This document shows, piece by piece, positions 1 through 7,893 of a stretch of 64,000 nucleotides of DNA. The stretch's first letter is position 1. Each line of letters starts with the position of its first letter. The stretch lies in assembly GCA_963765875.1 (NCBI GenBank), contig CAVXYK010000017.1:124001-188000 (forward strand), read 5' to 3'. The notes under the pieces are model-generated. The model searched no databases and was not told where the DNA came from. It saw only the letters and a program-made list of their open reading frames with translations. The position numbers and the translations under genes are program-made. This DNA is from JAWKOK01 sp963765875 (GTDB lineage Bacteria; Chloroflexota; Anaerolineae; Caldilineales; Caldilineaceae).

Positions 1-606
1 ATAGAATGCGGATGCGGGAACATGGCGGACAATGGACGGCGACGCGTAAAATTGCACGCTCACGGCAAGAATCGACATCTGACCCGGCTGGGCGCAGATA
101 CGCTCCGCTACCTCTTTCTGCACCATGACAACAGCCCGGTCAGGCGGCTGCGATGCCTCAAGCAGATGGCGAAGGGCGGGGCTGGTGATGTAGTAAGGAA
201 GGTTGGCGACAACCTTATAGTTGACGGTTGACGGTTGACGGTTGTCAAGTGTCAATTTGATCAGCTCGGTGGGATCGGCTTCTAGGATATCGCCGTGGAC
301 GATCTTGACGTTGCCTTGATCGACGAACTGATGGTTCAGGATATCAACCAAGTGGTCGTCCAGTTCGACGGCAACAACCTGATCCACGCGCTCGGCCAGC
401 TGGTGCGTCAACACGCCCAGGCCAGGGCCGATCTCCAGGACGGTATCGTCTGGTTGGAGATCGGCGGCCTGGATAATATCGGTCAAATAGCGTTCATCGA
501 CCAGAAAATTCTGGCCCAGGGAACGTTTGGGGCCAAGACCGTAGCGATGGATTAGTGTATGTGCGTCGGGATAGTCGTTGCTGCCGGACGACTGTTTTAC
601 GCTCAT
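1..606 (-). CDS. rsmA: 16S rRNA (adenine1518/1519-N6)-dimethyltransferase, C-terminus cut by window edge
   Basis: RsmA (KsgA) dimethylates two adjacent adenines in the 3'-terminal helix of 16S rRNA during small-subunit maturation, using S-adenosylmethionine. Reading leftward from ATG at 606 the protein begins MSVKQSSGSN and shows GQNFLVD near residues 28-36, the SAM-binding loop VLEIGPGLGVLT near 60-70, and the catalytic motif NLPYYI near 130. The C-terminal RNA-binding part lies outside the window. lepA ends only 9 bases upstream (616), so the two are probably one transcript. A 7-bp direct repeat (221-241) sits in frame just before the NLPYYI motif and adds a few extra residues. Identification is secure; the gene is partial only because of the window. 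Confidence 0.93.
   Translation of the reverse strand, partial: MSVKQSSGSNDYPDAHTLIHRYGLGPKRSLGQNFLVDERYLTDIIQAADLQPDDTVLEIGPGLGVLTHQLAERVDQVVAVELDDHLVDILNHQFVDQGNVKIVHGDILEADPTELIKLTLDNRQPSTVNYKVVANLPYYITSPALRHLLEASQPPDRAVVMVQKEVAERICAQPGQMSILAVSVQFYASPSIVRHVPASAFY
221..244. repeat. In-frame tandem heptamer (3 copies of ttgacgg) inside rsmA
   Basis: Three perfect 7-bp copies followed by a partial fourth. Because 3 x 7 = 21 the expansion keeps the reading frame and adds residues (around DNRQPSTVN) ahead of the conserved NLPYY motif. Probably a replication-slippage product tolerated in a surface loop. Confidence 0.8.
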
Positions 607-615
607 GAGCCGATC

Positions 616-2415
616 CTAATCGTCTTGAAGGCTCAGCACAGACATGAAGGCTTCCTGAGGAATCTCGACCGAGCCGACCATCTTCATGCGTTTCTTGCCG
701 GCCTTCTGCTTCTCCAGCAACTTGCGCTTGCGCGAGACGTCGCCGCCGTAGCATTTGGCCAACACGTCCTTGCGCATGGCCTTGACATTGGCCCGGCTGA
801 TCACTTTGTTGCCGATGGCGGCCTGAATGGGCACCGTGAACATCTGGCGCGGGATGATCTCTTTCATCTTGCTGACCAGACGCTGTCCCTTGTGATAGGC
901 GTCGTCTCGATGCACGATGATGCTCAGCGCATCCACCGGCTGCTCGTTGACCAGCACATCGAGCTTGACCATGTCCGAAACGCGATACTCGTCCAAGGTG
1001 TAATCCATGCTGGCATAGCCGCGGGTACGTGCTTTGAGATCGTTGTAGAAATCGACGATGATCTCAGAAAGCGGAATCAGACAGGAGATCTCAACCCGCT
1101 TAGCATCCAGCCAGGTCTGGTTACGCAGTTCGCCACGACGCTTGGTCACCAGTTCCATGATGGTTCCAATGTACTCAGCCGGCGCGAAGAGGTGCAGATC
1201 GCACCAGGGTTCTTCGATGCTCTCGATGGTGGTCGGTTCGGGCAAAGCAGCCGGGCTGTCGATCAAGAGCACCGAGCCGTCGGTGCGATTGACCCGATAT
1301 TCCACCGAAGGGGCCGTGAAGATGATGTCCATGTCATACTCACGTTCGAGTCGCTCCTGGACGATCTCCATGTGAAAGAGGCCCAGAAAGCCGAGGCGGA
1401 AGCCAAATCCAAGGGCCTGGCTCGTTTCCGGGGCATACTCCAGTGCGGCATCGTTCAGTTGCAGCTTCTCCAATGCATCGCGCAGATCGGTGTAATCGTC
1501 GGGGTTGGACGGGTAGAGGCCTGCGAAGACCATGGACTTTAGCGGCTGGTAGCCAGGTAGCCGTTCGGTAGCCCGGTTGGCATCAGTGGTCAGTGTGTCG
1601 CCCACGTCCAGATCCTGAAGCATCTTGAGCCCGGTGGCCACATAGCCGACCTCGCCGGCACCCAACCTCTTGGTGGGCAACATGGCCGGCGTCAACACAC
1701 CGATCTCCAGCGGCTCAATCGACTTCTCCGTGACCATGGCGTAGAGCCTGGTGGCACTGTTGATCTCTCCATCGATCACGCGCACGTAGGCGACCACGCC
1801 TTTGTAGGCATCGTAGTGGCAGTCAAAAACCAGTGCGCGCAGCGGTGCATTGAGGTCGCCGGACGGCGGCGGCACCTGTTCGATTACGTGGGTCAAAACC
1901 TCAAGCACATTCTTGCCGTCCTTGGCGCTGATGCGCGGGATGTCCTCCGCCGGCACGCCCAGCAGATCCTCGATCTCCTGGGCCACATCATCGGGCATGG
2001 CAGCAGGCAGGTCGATCTTGTTGATGACCGGCACAATGGTCAGATCTTGTTCCAGCGCGGCAAAGAGATGGGCCATGGTCTGAGCCTGAATGCCCTGAGA
2101 GGCATCTACCACCAGTACAGCGCCCTCGCAGGCCTGCAAAGCCCGGCTGACCTCGTATGAGAAGTCGACGTGACCCGGCGTATCGATGAGGTTGATCTCA
2201 TACTCAGATCCCTCATGGGTGTGGATCATACGCACTGCGCTGGCTTTGATAGTGACGCCCTTCTCGCGCTCCAGATCCATAGAGTCGAGCAATTGCTCCT
2301 TCATCTCACGGTCGGTCACTGTGCCGGTAGTCTGGAGCAGACGATCGGCCAGCGTACTCTTGCCGTGGTCGATGTGGGCGATAATCGATATATTGCGAAT
2401 GTGATCGAGGTTCAT
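616..2415 (-). CDS. lepA: Elongation factor 4 (ribosomal back-translocase GTPase)
   Basis: LepA/EF4 is a ribosome-associated GTPase implicated in back-translocation and ribosome biogenesis. The 599-residue product has the normal family length. It starts MNLDHIRNISII, then the P-loop AHIDHGKST (about residues 14-22), the G3 motif DTPGHVDF, and the G4 motif NKIDLP, followed by the EF-G-like domains and the EF4-specific C-terminal region (GGDVSRKRKLLEKQKAGKK). It lies directly upstream of rsmA with a 9-base gap, so the two are probably co-transcribed. No oddities; ATG start at 2415. Confidence 0.97.
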   Translation of the reverse strand: MNLDHIRNISIIAHIDHGKSTLADRLLQTTGTVTDREMKEQLLDSMDLEREKGVTIKASAVRMIHTHEGSEYEINLIDTPGHVDFSYEVSRALQACEGAVLVVDASQGIQAQTMAHLFAALEQDLTIVPVINKIDLPAAMPDDVAQEIEDLLGVPAEDIPRISAKDGKNVLEVLTHVIEQVPPPSGDLNAPLRALVFDCHYDAYKGVVAYVRVIDGEINSATRLYAMVTEKSIEPLEIGVLTPAMLPTKRLGAGEVGYVATGLKMLQDLDVGDTLTTDANRATERLPGYQPLKSMVFAGLYPSNPDDYTDLRDALEKLQLNDAALEYAPETSQALGFGFRLGFLGLFHMEIVQERLEREYDMDIIFTAPSVEYRVNRTDGSVLLIDSPAALPEPTTIESIEEPWCDLHLFAPAEYIGTIMELVTKRRGELRNQTWLDAKRVEISCLIPLSEIIVDFYNDLKARTRGYASMDYTLDEYRVSDMVKLDVLVNEQPVDALSIIVHRDDAYHKGQRLVSKMKEIIPRQMFTVPIQAAIGNKVISRANVKAMRKDVLAKCYGGDVSRKRKLLEKQKAGKKRMKMVGSVEIPQEAFMSVLSLQDD

Positions 2416-2595
2416 GGAATTCCTATTGATAGGTGGCTCTACGATAGAGCCAAAAACTTGCCGCAGATGGCCACGGACAGAAACCTGATACGCACAGACA
2501 GTCTCCAGCCGGTTGCATATTGTACCCGATCCGGGGTGGGGAATCCAGAAGCGACGGGGACAGATTTCGATGCGATTGATAGGTCGGCATCAACC

Positions 2596-3612
2596 TCAAT
2601 ACCCCAGCCGCTTGTCCACCACGTTGCGCAATGGCTCTCCCGCTTGATAACGCGCCAGATTGTCGAGGAAAATCTCGATGCCGCGGGCATCATATTCGGG
2701 CGTGAGGCCCGAGTAATGGGAGGTGATGATGACGTTCTCCATGTCCCAGAGGGGCGAGTGCTCAGGCAACGGTTCCTCTTCAAAGACATCCAGGCCCGCC
2801 CCGGCGATGGCGCCGCTTTGCAGTGCGTCGATCAGGTCTTGTTCGACGATGGTGCCGCCGCGGCCAATGTTGACGATGTACGCCGTCGGTTTCATGATCT
2901 CGAACGCGCGCTTGTCGATCATGTGCTTGGTTTCCGGCGTCAATGGTGCGGTGATGACCACGAAATCGGCCTCTGACAATACGTCGAGAAGCTGATCCGG
3001 TCTGATCATGCGCTCCACGCCCGGCGCCGACTCCGAGACGTTACGACGCATGCCGATCACGTGCATGTCGAAGGCCGAGGCGAGCTTGGCCGTGCGTTCG
3101 CCGATGGCCCCGACGCCGATCAGCAACATGGTCTTTCCGGCCAGTTCGAAAACCCTCTCTTTGTCGATGATGAAATCTCGAGTGGCGTCTGTGGCCCTAG
3201 CATCATGCGACTGCTGTTTGGGCACCCAAATTCGCTCAGATTGAGCACGGACGGCCTGATCGATCCGCCGAGCAGCGGCGAGCAGGAAGGCAAAGATGTG
3301 TTCGCTAATCGGCACACTGTGGATACCGGATGCGTTGGTCAACACGAACTCCAGGTCAGCCACGTCAGGATAACGCATCAGCCAGTCTGCGCCCGCTCCC
3401 CAGAGTTGCATCCAACGTAACGAGGTGGCATCGGCCAGCAAGTCATAGGGAAGCGATCCGACCACAATCTCGATATCGGGCAGGATCGCCTCAATTCCAG
3501 ACCGCTCTGTCGTTCGTACAATATCCATGCCCGGCATCAGCTCGCGCACCTGCGCCATTGTTTCTTCATCGATCATATTGCCGCTCAGGGCAACCAGTAA
3601 CGTCTTAGCCAT
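2596..3612 (-). CDS. D-2-hydroxyacid dehydrogenase, NAD-binding
   Basis: Member of the D-isomer-specific 2-hydroxyacid dehydrogenase family, which interconverts 2-oxoacids and D-2-hydroxyacids with NAD(P)H. The 338-residue protein starts MAKTLLVALSG. I chose ATG at 3612 because a purine-rich GGGGGAAGGA ribosome site precedes it; the open frame runs further upstream without family similarity. Visible motifs: Rossmann loop GVGAIGERT, catalytic Arg in NIGRGGTIVEQ, catalytic Glu region GLDVFEEEPLP and the active-site His in ITSHYSG. The substrate cannot be read from sequence. It lies between a nucleotide-sugar enzyme gene and lepA on the same strand, with gaps of 121 and 180 bases, so co-transcription is possible but not shown. 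Confidence 0.9.
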   Translation of the reverse strand: MAKTLLVALSGNMIDEETMAQVRELMPGMDIVRTTERSGIEAILPDIEIVVGSLPYDLLADATSLRWMQLWGAGADWLMRYPDVADLEFVLTNASGIHSVPISEHIFAFLLAAARRIDQAVRAQSERIWVPKQQSHDARATDATRDFIIDKERVFELAGKTMLLIGVGAIGERTAKLASAFDMHVIGMRRNVSESAPGVERMIRPDQLLDVLSEADFVVITAPLTPETKHMIDKRAFEIMKPTAYIVNIGRGGTIVEQDLIDALQSGAIAGAGLDVFEEEPLPEHSPLWDMENVIITSHYSGLTPEYDARGIEIFLDNLARYQAGEPLRNVVDKRLGY

Positions 3613-3676
3613 CGTTCCTTCCCCCGTACTCAAGAACTGAAATCGCGTTAGGCGAATGCAGGAAAATGATTGTCCA

Positions 3677-3725
3677 CGAAGGAACACGAAATCACACAAA
3701 GGGTGACAGTCTTCGTGTTCCTTCG
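3677..3725. repeat. 14-bp inverted repeat between two minus-strand genes
   Basis: Perfect arms cgaaggaacacgaa (3677-3690) and its reverse complement (3712-3725) separated by 21 bases, in the gap between the sugar-nucleotide enzyme stop and the dehydrogenase start. There is no U-tract, so it looks more like a dispersed palindromic repeat than a terminator. The core cacgaa/ttcgtg recurs in the element at 7618-7847. Confidence 0.65.
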
Positions 3726-3733
3726 GCATCGCC

Positions 3734-4675
3734 CTAGTCGCCGGACGAAAGTTGTTCTTCAAAGTACTTGATCGTCTGCGCCATGCCTTCAGCCAGCGAC
3801 ACACGCGGCGTCCAATCCAGGATCGTGCGCGCCCGGGTGATGTTGGGCTGGCGCTGCTTCGGATCGTCCTCAGGCAGCGGCTCATAGCGGATACCGCCGG
3901 GGTTGCCCGTGATCTGGTTGATGGTCTGTGCGAAGTCCAGGATGGTCATCTCTGACGGATTGCCGATGTTGACCGGATCGGGCTCGTCACTCAGCAACAG
4001 GCGATAGATGCCGTCGACCAAATCGCTGACAAAGCAGAAGCTGCGCGTCTGATCGCCATCGCCGTAGACGGTCAACGATTCACCACGCAACGCCTGGCGG
4101 ATGAAGTTGGGCACGACACGCCCATCGTTGATGCGCATGCGCGGCCCATAGGTGTTGAAGATACGCACAATGCGGGTCTGGACGCCATGGCTTCGCTGGT
4201 AGGCCATGGTCATGGCCTCGGCAAAGCGCTTGGCCTCGTCATAGACGCCGCGCGGCCCGATGGGATTGACATGACCCCAGTAGCTTTCGGGCTGAGGGTG
4301 GACCTGGGGATCACCATAGACTTCGCTGGTGCTGGCCAGCAGAAAGCGAGCGTCCTTGGCCAGTGCCAGGCCCAGCGCGTTGTGGGTGCCCAAGCTGCCG
4401 ACCTTGAGCGTCTGGATGGGGAACTCAAGATAGTCGACCGGGCTGGCCGGACTGGCAAAGTGCAGGATGGCATCCAACTCGCCTTTGATGTAGATGTAAT
4501 TGGTCACATCATGTTTGATGAACTGGAACCTGGGATTGCCGGCAAGATGAGCAATGTTGTCGGTTGACCCTGTGATCAGATTGTCCATAACAATAACGTG
4601 ATGCCCTTCGGCAATCAACCGATCACTCAGATGGCTGCCGAGAAAGCCGGCGCCACCGGTTACCAATACGCGCAT
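3734..4675 (-). CDS. UDP-glucuronate decarboxylase-like NAD-dependent epimerase/dehydratase
   Basis: Extended short-chain dehydrogenase acting on nucleotide sugars; overall resemblance is to UDP-glucuronate decarboxylase (UDP-xylose synthase), which would feed cell-surface polysaccharide synthesis. The 313-residue protein starts MRVLVTGGAGFLGSHLSDR with the NAD-binding TGGAGFLGS, then the active-site YDEAKR (Tyr-x-x-x-Lys), RIFNTYGPRM and a C-terminal WTPRVSLAEGM typical of the family. ATG at 4675 is preceded by AAAGGAA; the longer open frame upstream lacks similarity. A dTDP-glucose dehydratase-like or other epimerase specificity cannot be excluded. It is divergent from the Lgt-like gene at 4843, the two sharing a 167-base promoter region. 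Confidence 0.85.
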   Translation of the reverse strand: MRVLVTGGAGFLGSHLSDRLIAEGHHVIVMDNLITGSTDNIAHLAGNPRFQFIKHDVTNYIYIKGELDAILHFASPASPVDYLEFPIQTLKVGSLGTHNALGLALAKDARFLLASTSEVYGDPQVHPQPESYWGHVNPIGPRGVYDEAKRFAEAMTMAYQRSHGVQTRIVRIFNTYGPRMRINDGRVVPNFIRQALRGESLTVYGDGDQTRSFCFVSDLVDGIYRLLLSDEPDPVNIGNPSEMTILDFAQTINQITGNPGGIRYEPLPEDDPKQRQPNITRARTILDWTPRVSLAEGMAQTIKYFEEQLSSGD

Positions 4676-4842
4676 TGGGGTATTCCTTTCACTTGTTGCA
4701 ATTGATATGCAAAAATGGTCATCGACCAAAACTGCTGTGGCTTCTACCTTTGAATCTGTGCTAAGCGGCGGTAAACTGGAGGGGTAGAAAGATTCATCAC
4801 AGACAGCCACAGACTGGTTGCAAGTATTCAAAGCAGGACTGC

Positions 4843-5643
4843 ATGTACCCAACACTTCCGTTCGGCCCACTCTCATTGCCTACCGGCCCGTTTTTTGCGC
4901 TGATTGCCCTGTGGTGCGGGCTGGAAATCGCCGCTCGCTTTGGCCAGCGCATAGGTCAAGAAAGTAACGACATCTGGAATACAGGCCTTCTGGCGCTGGC
5001 CGCAGGCCTGATTGTAGCCCGACTCTGGAATGTGATCCAGTTCCGAGACATCTACGCCTCTCAACCATTGCTTATCTTCAGTCTGCGTCCCAGCGGATAT
5101 GAGTTGCTGCCGGGGGTCATCGCCGCGCTGATCGTTGGCTACTTCTTCCTAATGCGCAAGGCCATGGATCCCGTGCCGACGGCAGCAGCCTTCAGCGTCG
5201 GCGCGGTAGCCGCTGCATCGGTGCTCAGTGTCGGCGCCTATCTGAGCGGCGCGCTCGTCGGCACGCCCAGCGACCTCCCCTGGGCATTGTCTCACTACGG
5301 CCAAGCGCTACATCCCGTGGGACTCTATCGCGCATTGGGTTTTGCCATCCTTACTGCGGTACTCTGGGGAACTCGGCGGCCCGACCGACCGCTGCACACG
5401 CTTTGGCTGGCAGGCTTCGGCGTTAGTCTGATTCGATTGTTCACAGATGGGTTTGTCGCCGATGCGGAGATGATTGGATCATTTCGCACGAGTCAAGTGA
5501 CTGCGTTTGTGGCGGCCCTTCTCTTCAGCCTGTTGCTTGCCCGCGAAGAGAATCGAGCCAAGAGTCAGACAACGCAAATAGATGGCGATGCACCAGCAAA
5601 ACCGGCTGCGCATACGGATTCAGAAAGTCTGAATCACCAATAG
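4843..5643 (+). CDS. Lgt-like membrane protein with degenerate signature
   Basis: A 266-residue polytopic protein resembling prolipoprotein diacylglyceryl transferase: N-terminal LSLPTGPFFALIALWC, the ARLWNVI segment, GTPSDLPWA and HPVGLYRA correspond to regions around the Lgt active site, and about seven hydrophobic segments are visible. The family signature G-R-x-G-N-F-x-N-x-E, however, reads SVGAYLSGALVG near residues 127-138, so the conserved Arg, both Asn and the Glu are missing. Either it is a diverged paralogue with another role, or an inactive homologue. The last 24 bases overlap the convergent thiamine diphosphokinase gene (stops at 5643 and 5620). No strong ribosome site was identified for the ATG at 4843. 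Confidence 0.72.
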   Translation: MYPTLPFGPLSLPTGPFFALIALWCGLEIAARFGQRIGQESNDIWNTGLLALAAGLIVARLWNVIQFRDIYASQPLLIFSLRPSGYELLPGVIAALIVGYFFLMRKAMDPVPTAAAFSVGAVAAASVLSVGAYLSGALVGTPSDLPWALSHYGQALHPVGLYRALGFAILTAVLWGTRRPDRPLHTLWLAGFGVSLIRLFTDGFVADAEMIGSFRTSQVTAFVAALLFSLLLAREENRAKSQTTQIDGDAPAKPAAHTDSESLNHQ

Positions 5644-6255
5644 CTTGCCTTCCTCGACACGAATGGTGGCCGGAGGCGAAGCAATCTCATTGCTGATGCC
5701 CCTGGTGCTCCCCAGCCGCATGGTCGCACTCTGTAGCGGATAGGCTAACCCGGAGAAGGTGATGCCGTTTACCACCGGGCTCAAGGGCACAACGCTGACC
5801 GTGCTACCGATCTGGCCATCTAGCACTAGCATCTTGCGCGGCGAAAGCACCTGCGCAAGTTGGTTCTCTTCAGCCAGAAGAATCGGCACAGGCCACTCAC
5901 GTTGTGCAAGGATCAGCAGATTGGCCAGCGTCTGATCCAGACGCCCGCCTAACGCGCCCAAAAGCAAAATTTCATCCGATCCATCATGCAAGGCCCGTTC
6001 AATCGCCAACTCCAGATCTGTCTGATCCTTGGCCGGTGGATGGCGCTCAATTACGACGCCCTTTGCAGCCAGGTCTTCGACTACTTCCGTCGGCGCACTG
6101 TCCAGATCGCCGACAATGACGGCCGGCTGAAGCCCCAGGGCCAGACAATGCCGAACCCCCCCGTCTGCACAGATCAGGTAATCGTCCTCGTTCAGCCAAC
6201 GTTTCATGCCGGCGTAGTCGGAAATGATGCCATTGATGAAGATGATAGAACGCAT
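5620..6255 (-). CDS. Thiamine diphosphokinase
   Basis: Transfers pyrophosphate from ATP to thiamine to make the cofactor thiamine diphosphate. The 211-residue product starts MRSIIFINGIISDY and has ICADGGVRHC, VGDLDS, the substrate-binding KDQTDLELA (about residues 84-92) and LGALGGRLDQTLANL, all diagnostic for the family, followed by the smaller beta-rich thiamine-binding domain. Its ATG overlaps the stop of the DUF456 gene by one base (TAATG), so it is translationally coupled to it. Normal length for the family. Confidence 0.93.
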   Translation of the reverse strand: MRSIIFINGIISDYAGMKRWLNEDDYLICADGGVRHCLALGLQPAVIVGDLDSAPTEVVEDLAAKGVVIERHPPAKDQTDLELAIERALHDGSDEILLLGALGGRLDQTLANLLILAQREWPVPILLAEENQLAQVLSPRKMLVLDGQIGSTVSVVPLSPVVNGITFSGLAYPLQSATMRLGSTRGISNEIASPPATIRVEEGKLLVIQTF

Positions 6256-6767
6256 TATAGAACCCTCCAGGCGAAAATTCCCACCATCCCCAAAGCGATG
6301 CCAAACTCGGTGACGGAACCGAGGATCATGCTGGCGAGATAGGCGCGGACGGCCACTGCTGCGGCACGACGATTGCGTTTGTCGTAGAGCTCTACTAGAT
6401 ACATGCCCACCACGGCCCCAAGGATGGCGCCAAAGAGTGAACCGAGAATCGGCGGGGAGCCGCCAAGGAGGATACCGCCGACGATGCCGCCGGCAACTGC
6501 GCCGCCGATGGACTTCCAACTGGCCCCGGCACGACGGCTCAGGACGGTGCTGAACATCAGATCTGCGCCCCAGGCAGTCAATGCCATGAGACCGAGCAGG
6601 AGCAACATCGGCCAGCCGAGGGTCTCGAAGTTGTCGCCCATCGCCCAGAGAAAGGCGCCCAGCCAGATGATCAGAGGGCCAGGAATCACAGGAATGACCG
6701 ATCCAACCAACCCCAAGGCCAACAACAGGTAGCCGCCGGCCGACATCATCTCATTTGCGAAGGGCAT
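6255..6767 (-). CDS. DUF456 family membrane protein
   Basis: A 170-residue hydrophobic protein with the DUF456 pattern: N-terminal LLALGLVGSVIPVIPGPLIIW, a central ADLMFSTVLSRRAGAS, then glycine-rich GGAVAGGIVGGILLGG and GSLFGAILGAVVGMYLVEL helices. About five membrane segments. The function of the family is unknown. It sits between the NAD(P)HX epimerase gene (43 bases upstream) and thiamine diphosphokinase (one-base overlap), suggesting a three-gene operon. Confidence 0.85.
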   Translation of the reverse strand: MPFANEMMSAGGYLLLALGLVGSVIPVIPGPLIIWLGAFLWAMGDNFETLGWPMLLLLGLMALTAWGADLMFSTVLSRRAGASWKSIGGAVAGGIVGGILLGGSPPILGSLFGAILGAVVGMYLVELYDKRNRRAAAVAVRAYLASMILGSVTEFGIALGMVGIFAWRVL

Positions 6768-6780
6768 AGATCATCCATCC

Positions 6781-6825
6781 TTAGTCCAACATCGCTCAAT
6801 CTAACATCTCTCAGTCTAACATTAC
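6781..6825 (-). repeat. Three tandem 15-bp repeats each carrying an in-frame stop codon
   Basis: On the minus strand the end of the NAD(P)HX epimerase gene reads ATG-TTA-GAC-TGA, then gAG-ATG-TTA-GAT-TGA, then GCG-ATG-TTG-GAC-TAA. The same 15-base unit occurs three times in register, so the C-terminal codons and the stop (TGA, TGA, TAA) are triplicated. The first stop (6811-6813) ends the protein at EASVMLD. Confidence 0.85.
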
Positions 6826-7563
6826 AGACGCCTCGCCCTTCTCTACGTTGACAGGGACCACTGTGTCGCGGGAGAAAAGCGGAGGCACATCCAAATCGAT
6901 ATGTTCGTAGAGGCCCGGCGGCACACTGATGTCGGCCAGGAAGAGCTCGCCGCTGGCGGCCAGGGCATCTTGCTGCAGAAAGCCGCTCTTGGGCAGCGCC
7001 AGCGTCATGGTGGCTGCGGCGCGGATATGGGGGTCAAAGACAGCGCCCGATGCCGTATCGATGCCGCTAGGCGCATCCAGACTGAGAATGGTGGCCAATG
7101 AACTGTTGGCGAGATGGATCAACTCACGCGCTTGTCCACGTGGATTGCCGCGCAGTCCGTAGCCGATGACGGCGTCAATGACCAGATCACATGGGGGCAA
7201 CTCCCATCCCTCCTCGGCCCACGCCAAGGGAGCGCCCATTGCCTGCAAAATCGAGAGTTGATGCAGGGGAACACCGGCATAGCCATCCTGCGAGTAGGAC
7301 GTAATCACCTGGACCCAGGCTCCCCAGTTGAGCAGATGACGCGCGGCAACCAGTCCGCCGCCGCCGTTATTGCCACGACCGGCCAACACAACGATTGGCC
7401 GGTCCATGATATCGTCATCGAGCATTCGCTTGGCGAGCAACGCCAGGTTGCGCCCGGCGTTCTCCATCATCTGGATCAGCTCGATGTGGTACTCCTCGAT
7501 CATGAGTCGATCTACTTCGATCATCTGCTCCGTCGTCAACACTGGAATGATAGTTTGTCCCAT
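6811..7563 (-). CDS. nnrE: NAD(P)H-hydrate epimerase (YjeF N-terminal domain only)
   Basis: Epimerises the damaged R form of NAD(P)H hydrate so that the dehydratase can repair it. The 250-residue protein contains VLAGRGNNGGGGLVAARHL, DAVIGYGLRGNPRG and LSLDAPSGIDTASG, which form the YjeF_N nucleotide-binding site. The C-terminal ADP/ATP-dependent dehydratase domain often fused in bacteria is absent. I chose ATG at 7563 (MGQTIIPVLTTEQM) because CAGGAG lies 10 bases upstream; a longer frame starts at 7635 but adds no recognisable sequence. The gene ends in an unusual triple repeat of its stop region (6781-6825). It is first in a probable operon with the DUF456 and thiamine diphosphokinase genes. 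Confidence 0.88.
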   Translation of the reverse strand: MGQTIIPVLTTEQMIEVDRLMIEEYHIELIQMMENAGRNLALLAKRMLDDDIMDRPIVVLAGRGNNGGGGLVAARHLLNWGAWVQVITSYSQDGYAGVPLHQLSILQAMGAPLAWAEEGWELPPCDLVIDAVIGYGLRGNPRGQARELIHLANSSLATILSLDAPSGIDTASGAVFDPHIRAAATMTLALPKSGFLQQDALAASGELFLADISVPPGLYEHIDLDVPPLFSRDTVVPVNVEKGEASVMLD

Positions 7564-7617
7564 TGGATTTCTATCTCCTGGAAAGATCATAACTTTGTCA
7601 CCGTTGGCTCTACGGCA

Positions 7618-7847
7618 AGAGACTTTTCCGGACACGAATGGTCACAAATTTACACGAATGGTGGCGTCACCCCAAAGCAATTGGGATCTTTGAGCCATTT
7701 TGGGGGCAGATGGAAACCCGACCTCCGGGAGGTGTCCGGAATATCTCTGGCAGGAGTGCCATCTTTGGACACCTCCCGGAGGTCTAGCCTCACAATGGCT
7801 CAAGGAGCCAGAAATTGTTCGTGAAAATTTGTGTTAATTTGTGTCTG
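7618..7847. repeat. Nested palindromic (MITE-like) intergenic element
   Basis: This 230-bp stretch fills the gap between two minus-strand genes and folds on itself at three levels: outer arms of a cacgaat-cacaaattt-acacgaatgg type (7618-7652) against tcgtgaaaatttgtgttaa (7818-7847); middle arms tttgagccatt / aatggctcaa; and perfect 18-bp inner arms gacctccgggaggtgtcc (7720-7737) and complement (7767-7784). There is no open reading frame. Similar pieces (atggctctttgg, cctcccggagg) recur near 27.5 and 53.5 kb. Confidence 0.75.
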
Positions 7848-7893
7848 AATCCAGCAGAGCCACCCAAGCAGTACAAGTCGAACCAATCAAGTG

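Noticed and set aside
616..2415. Long plus-strand open frames opposite lepA, pyk, fabF and the PKD gene
   Set aside because: They follow codon periodicity of the real genes on the other strand and show no domain or ribosome site.
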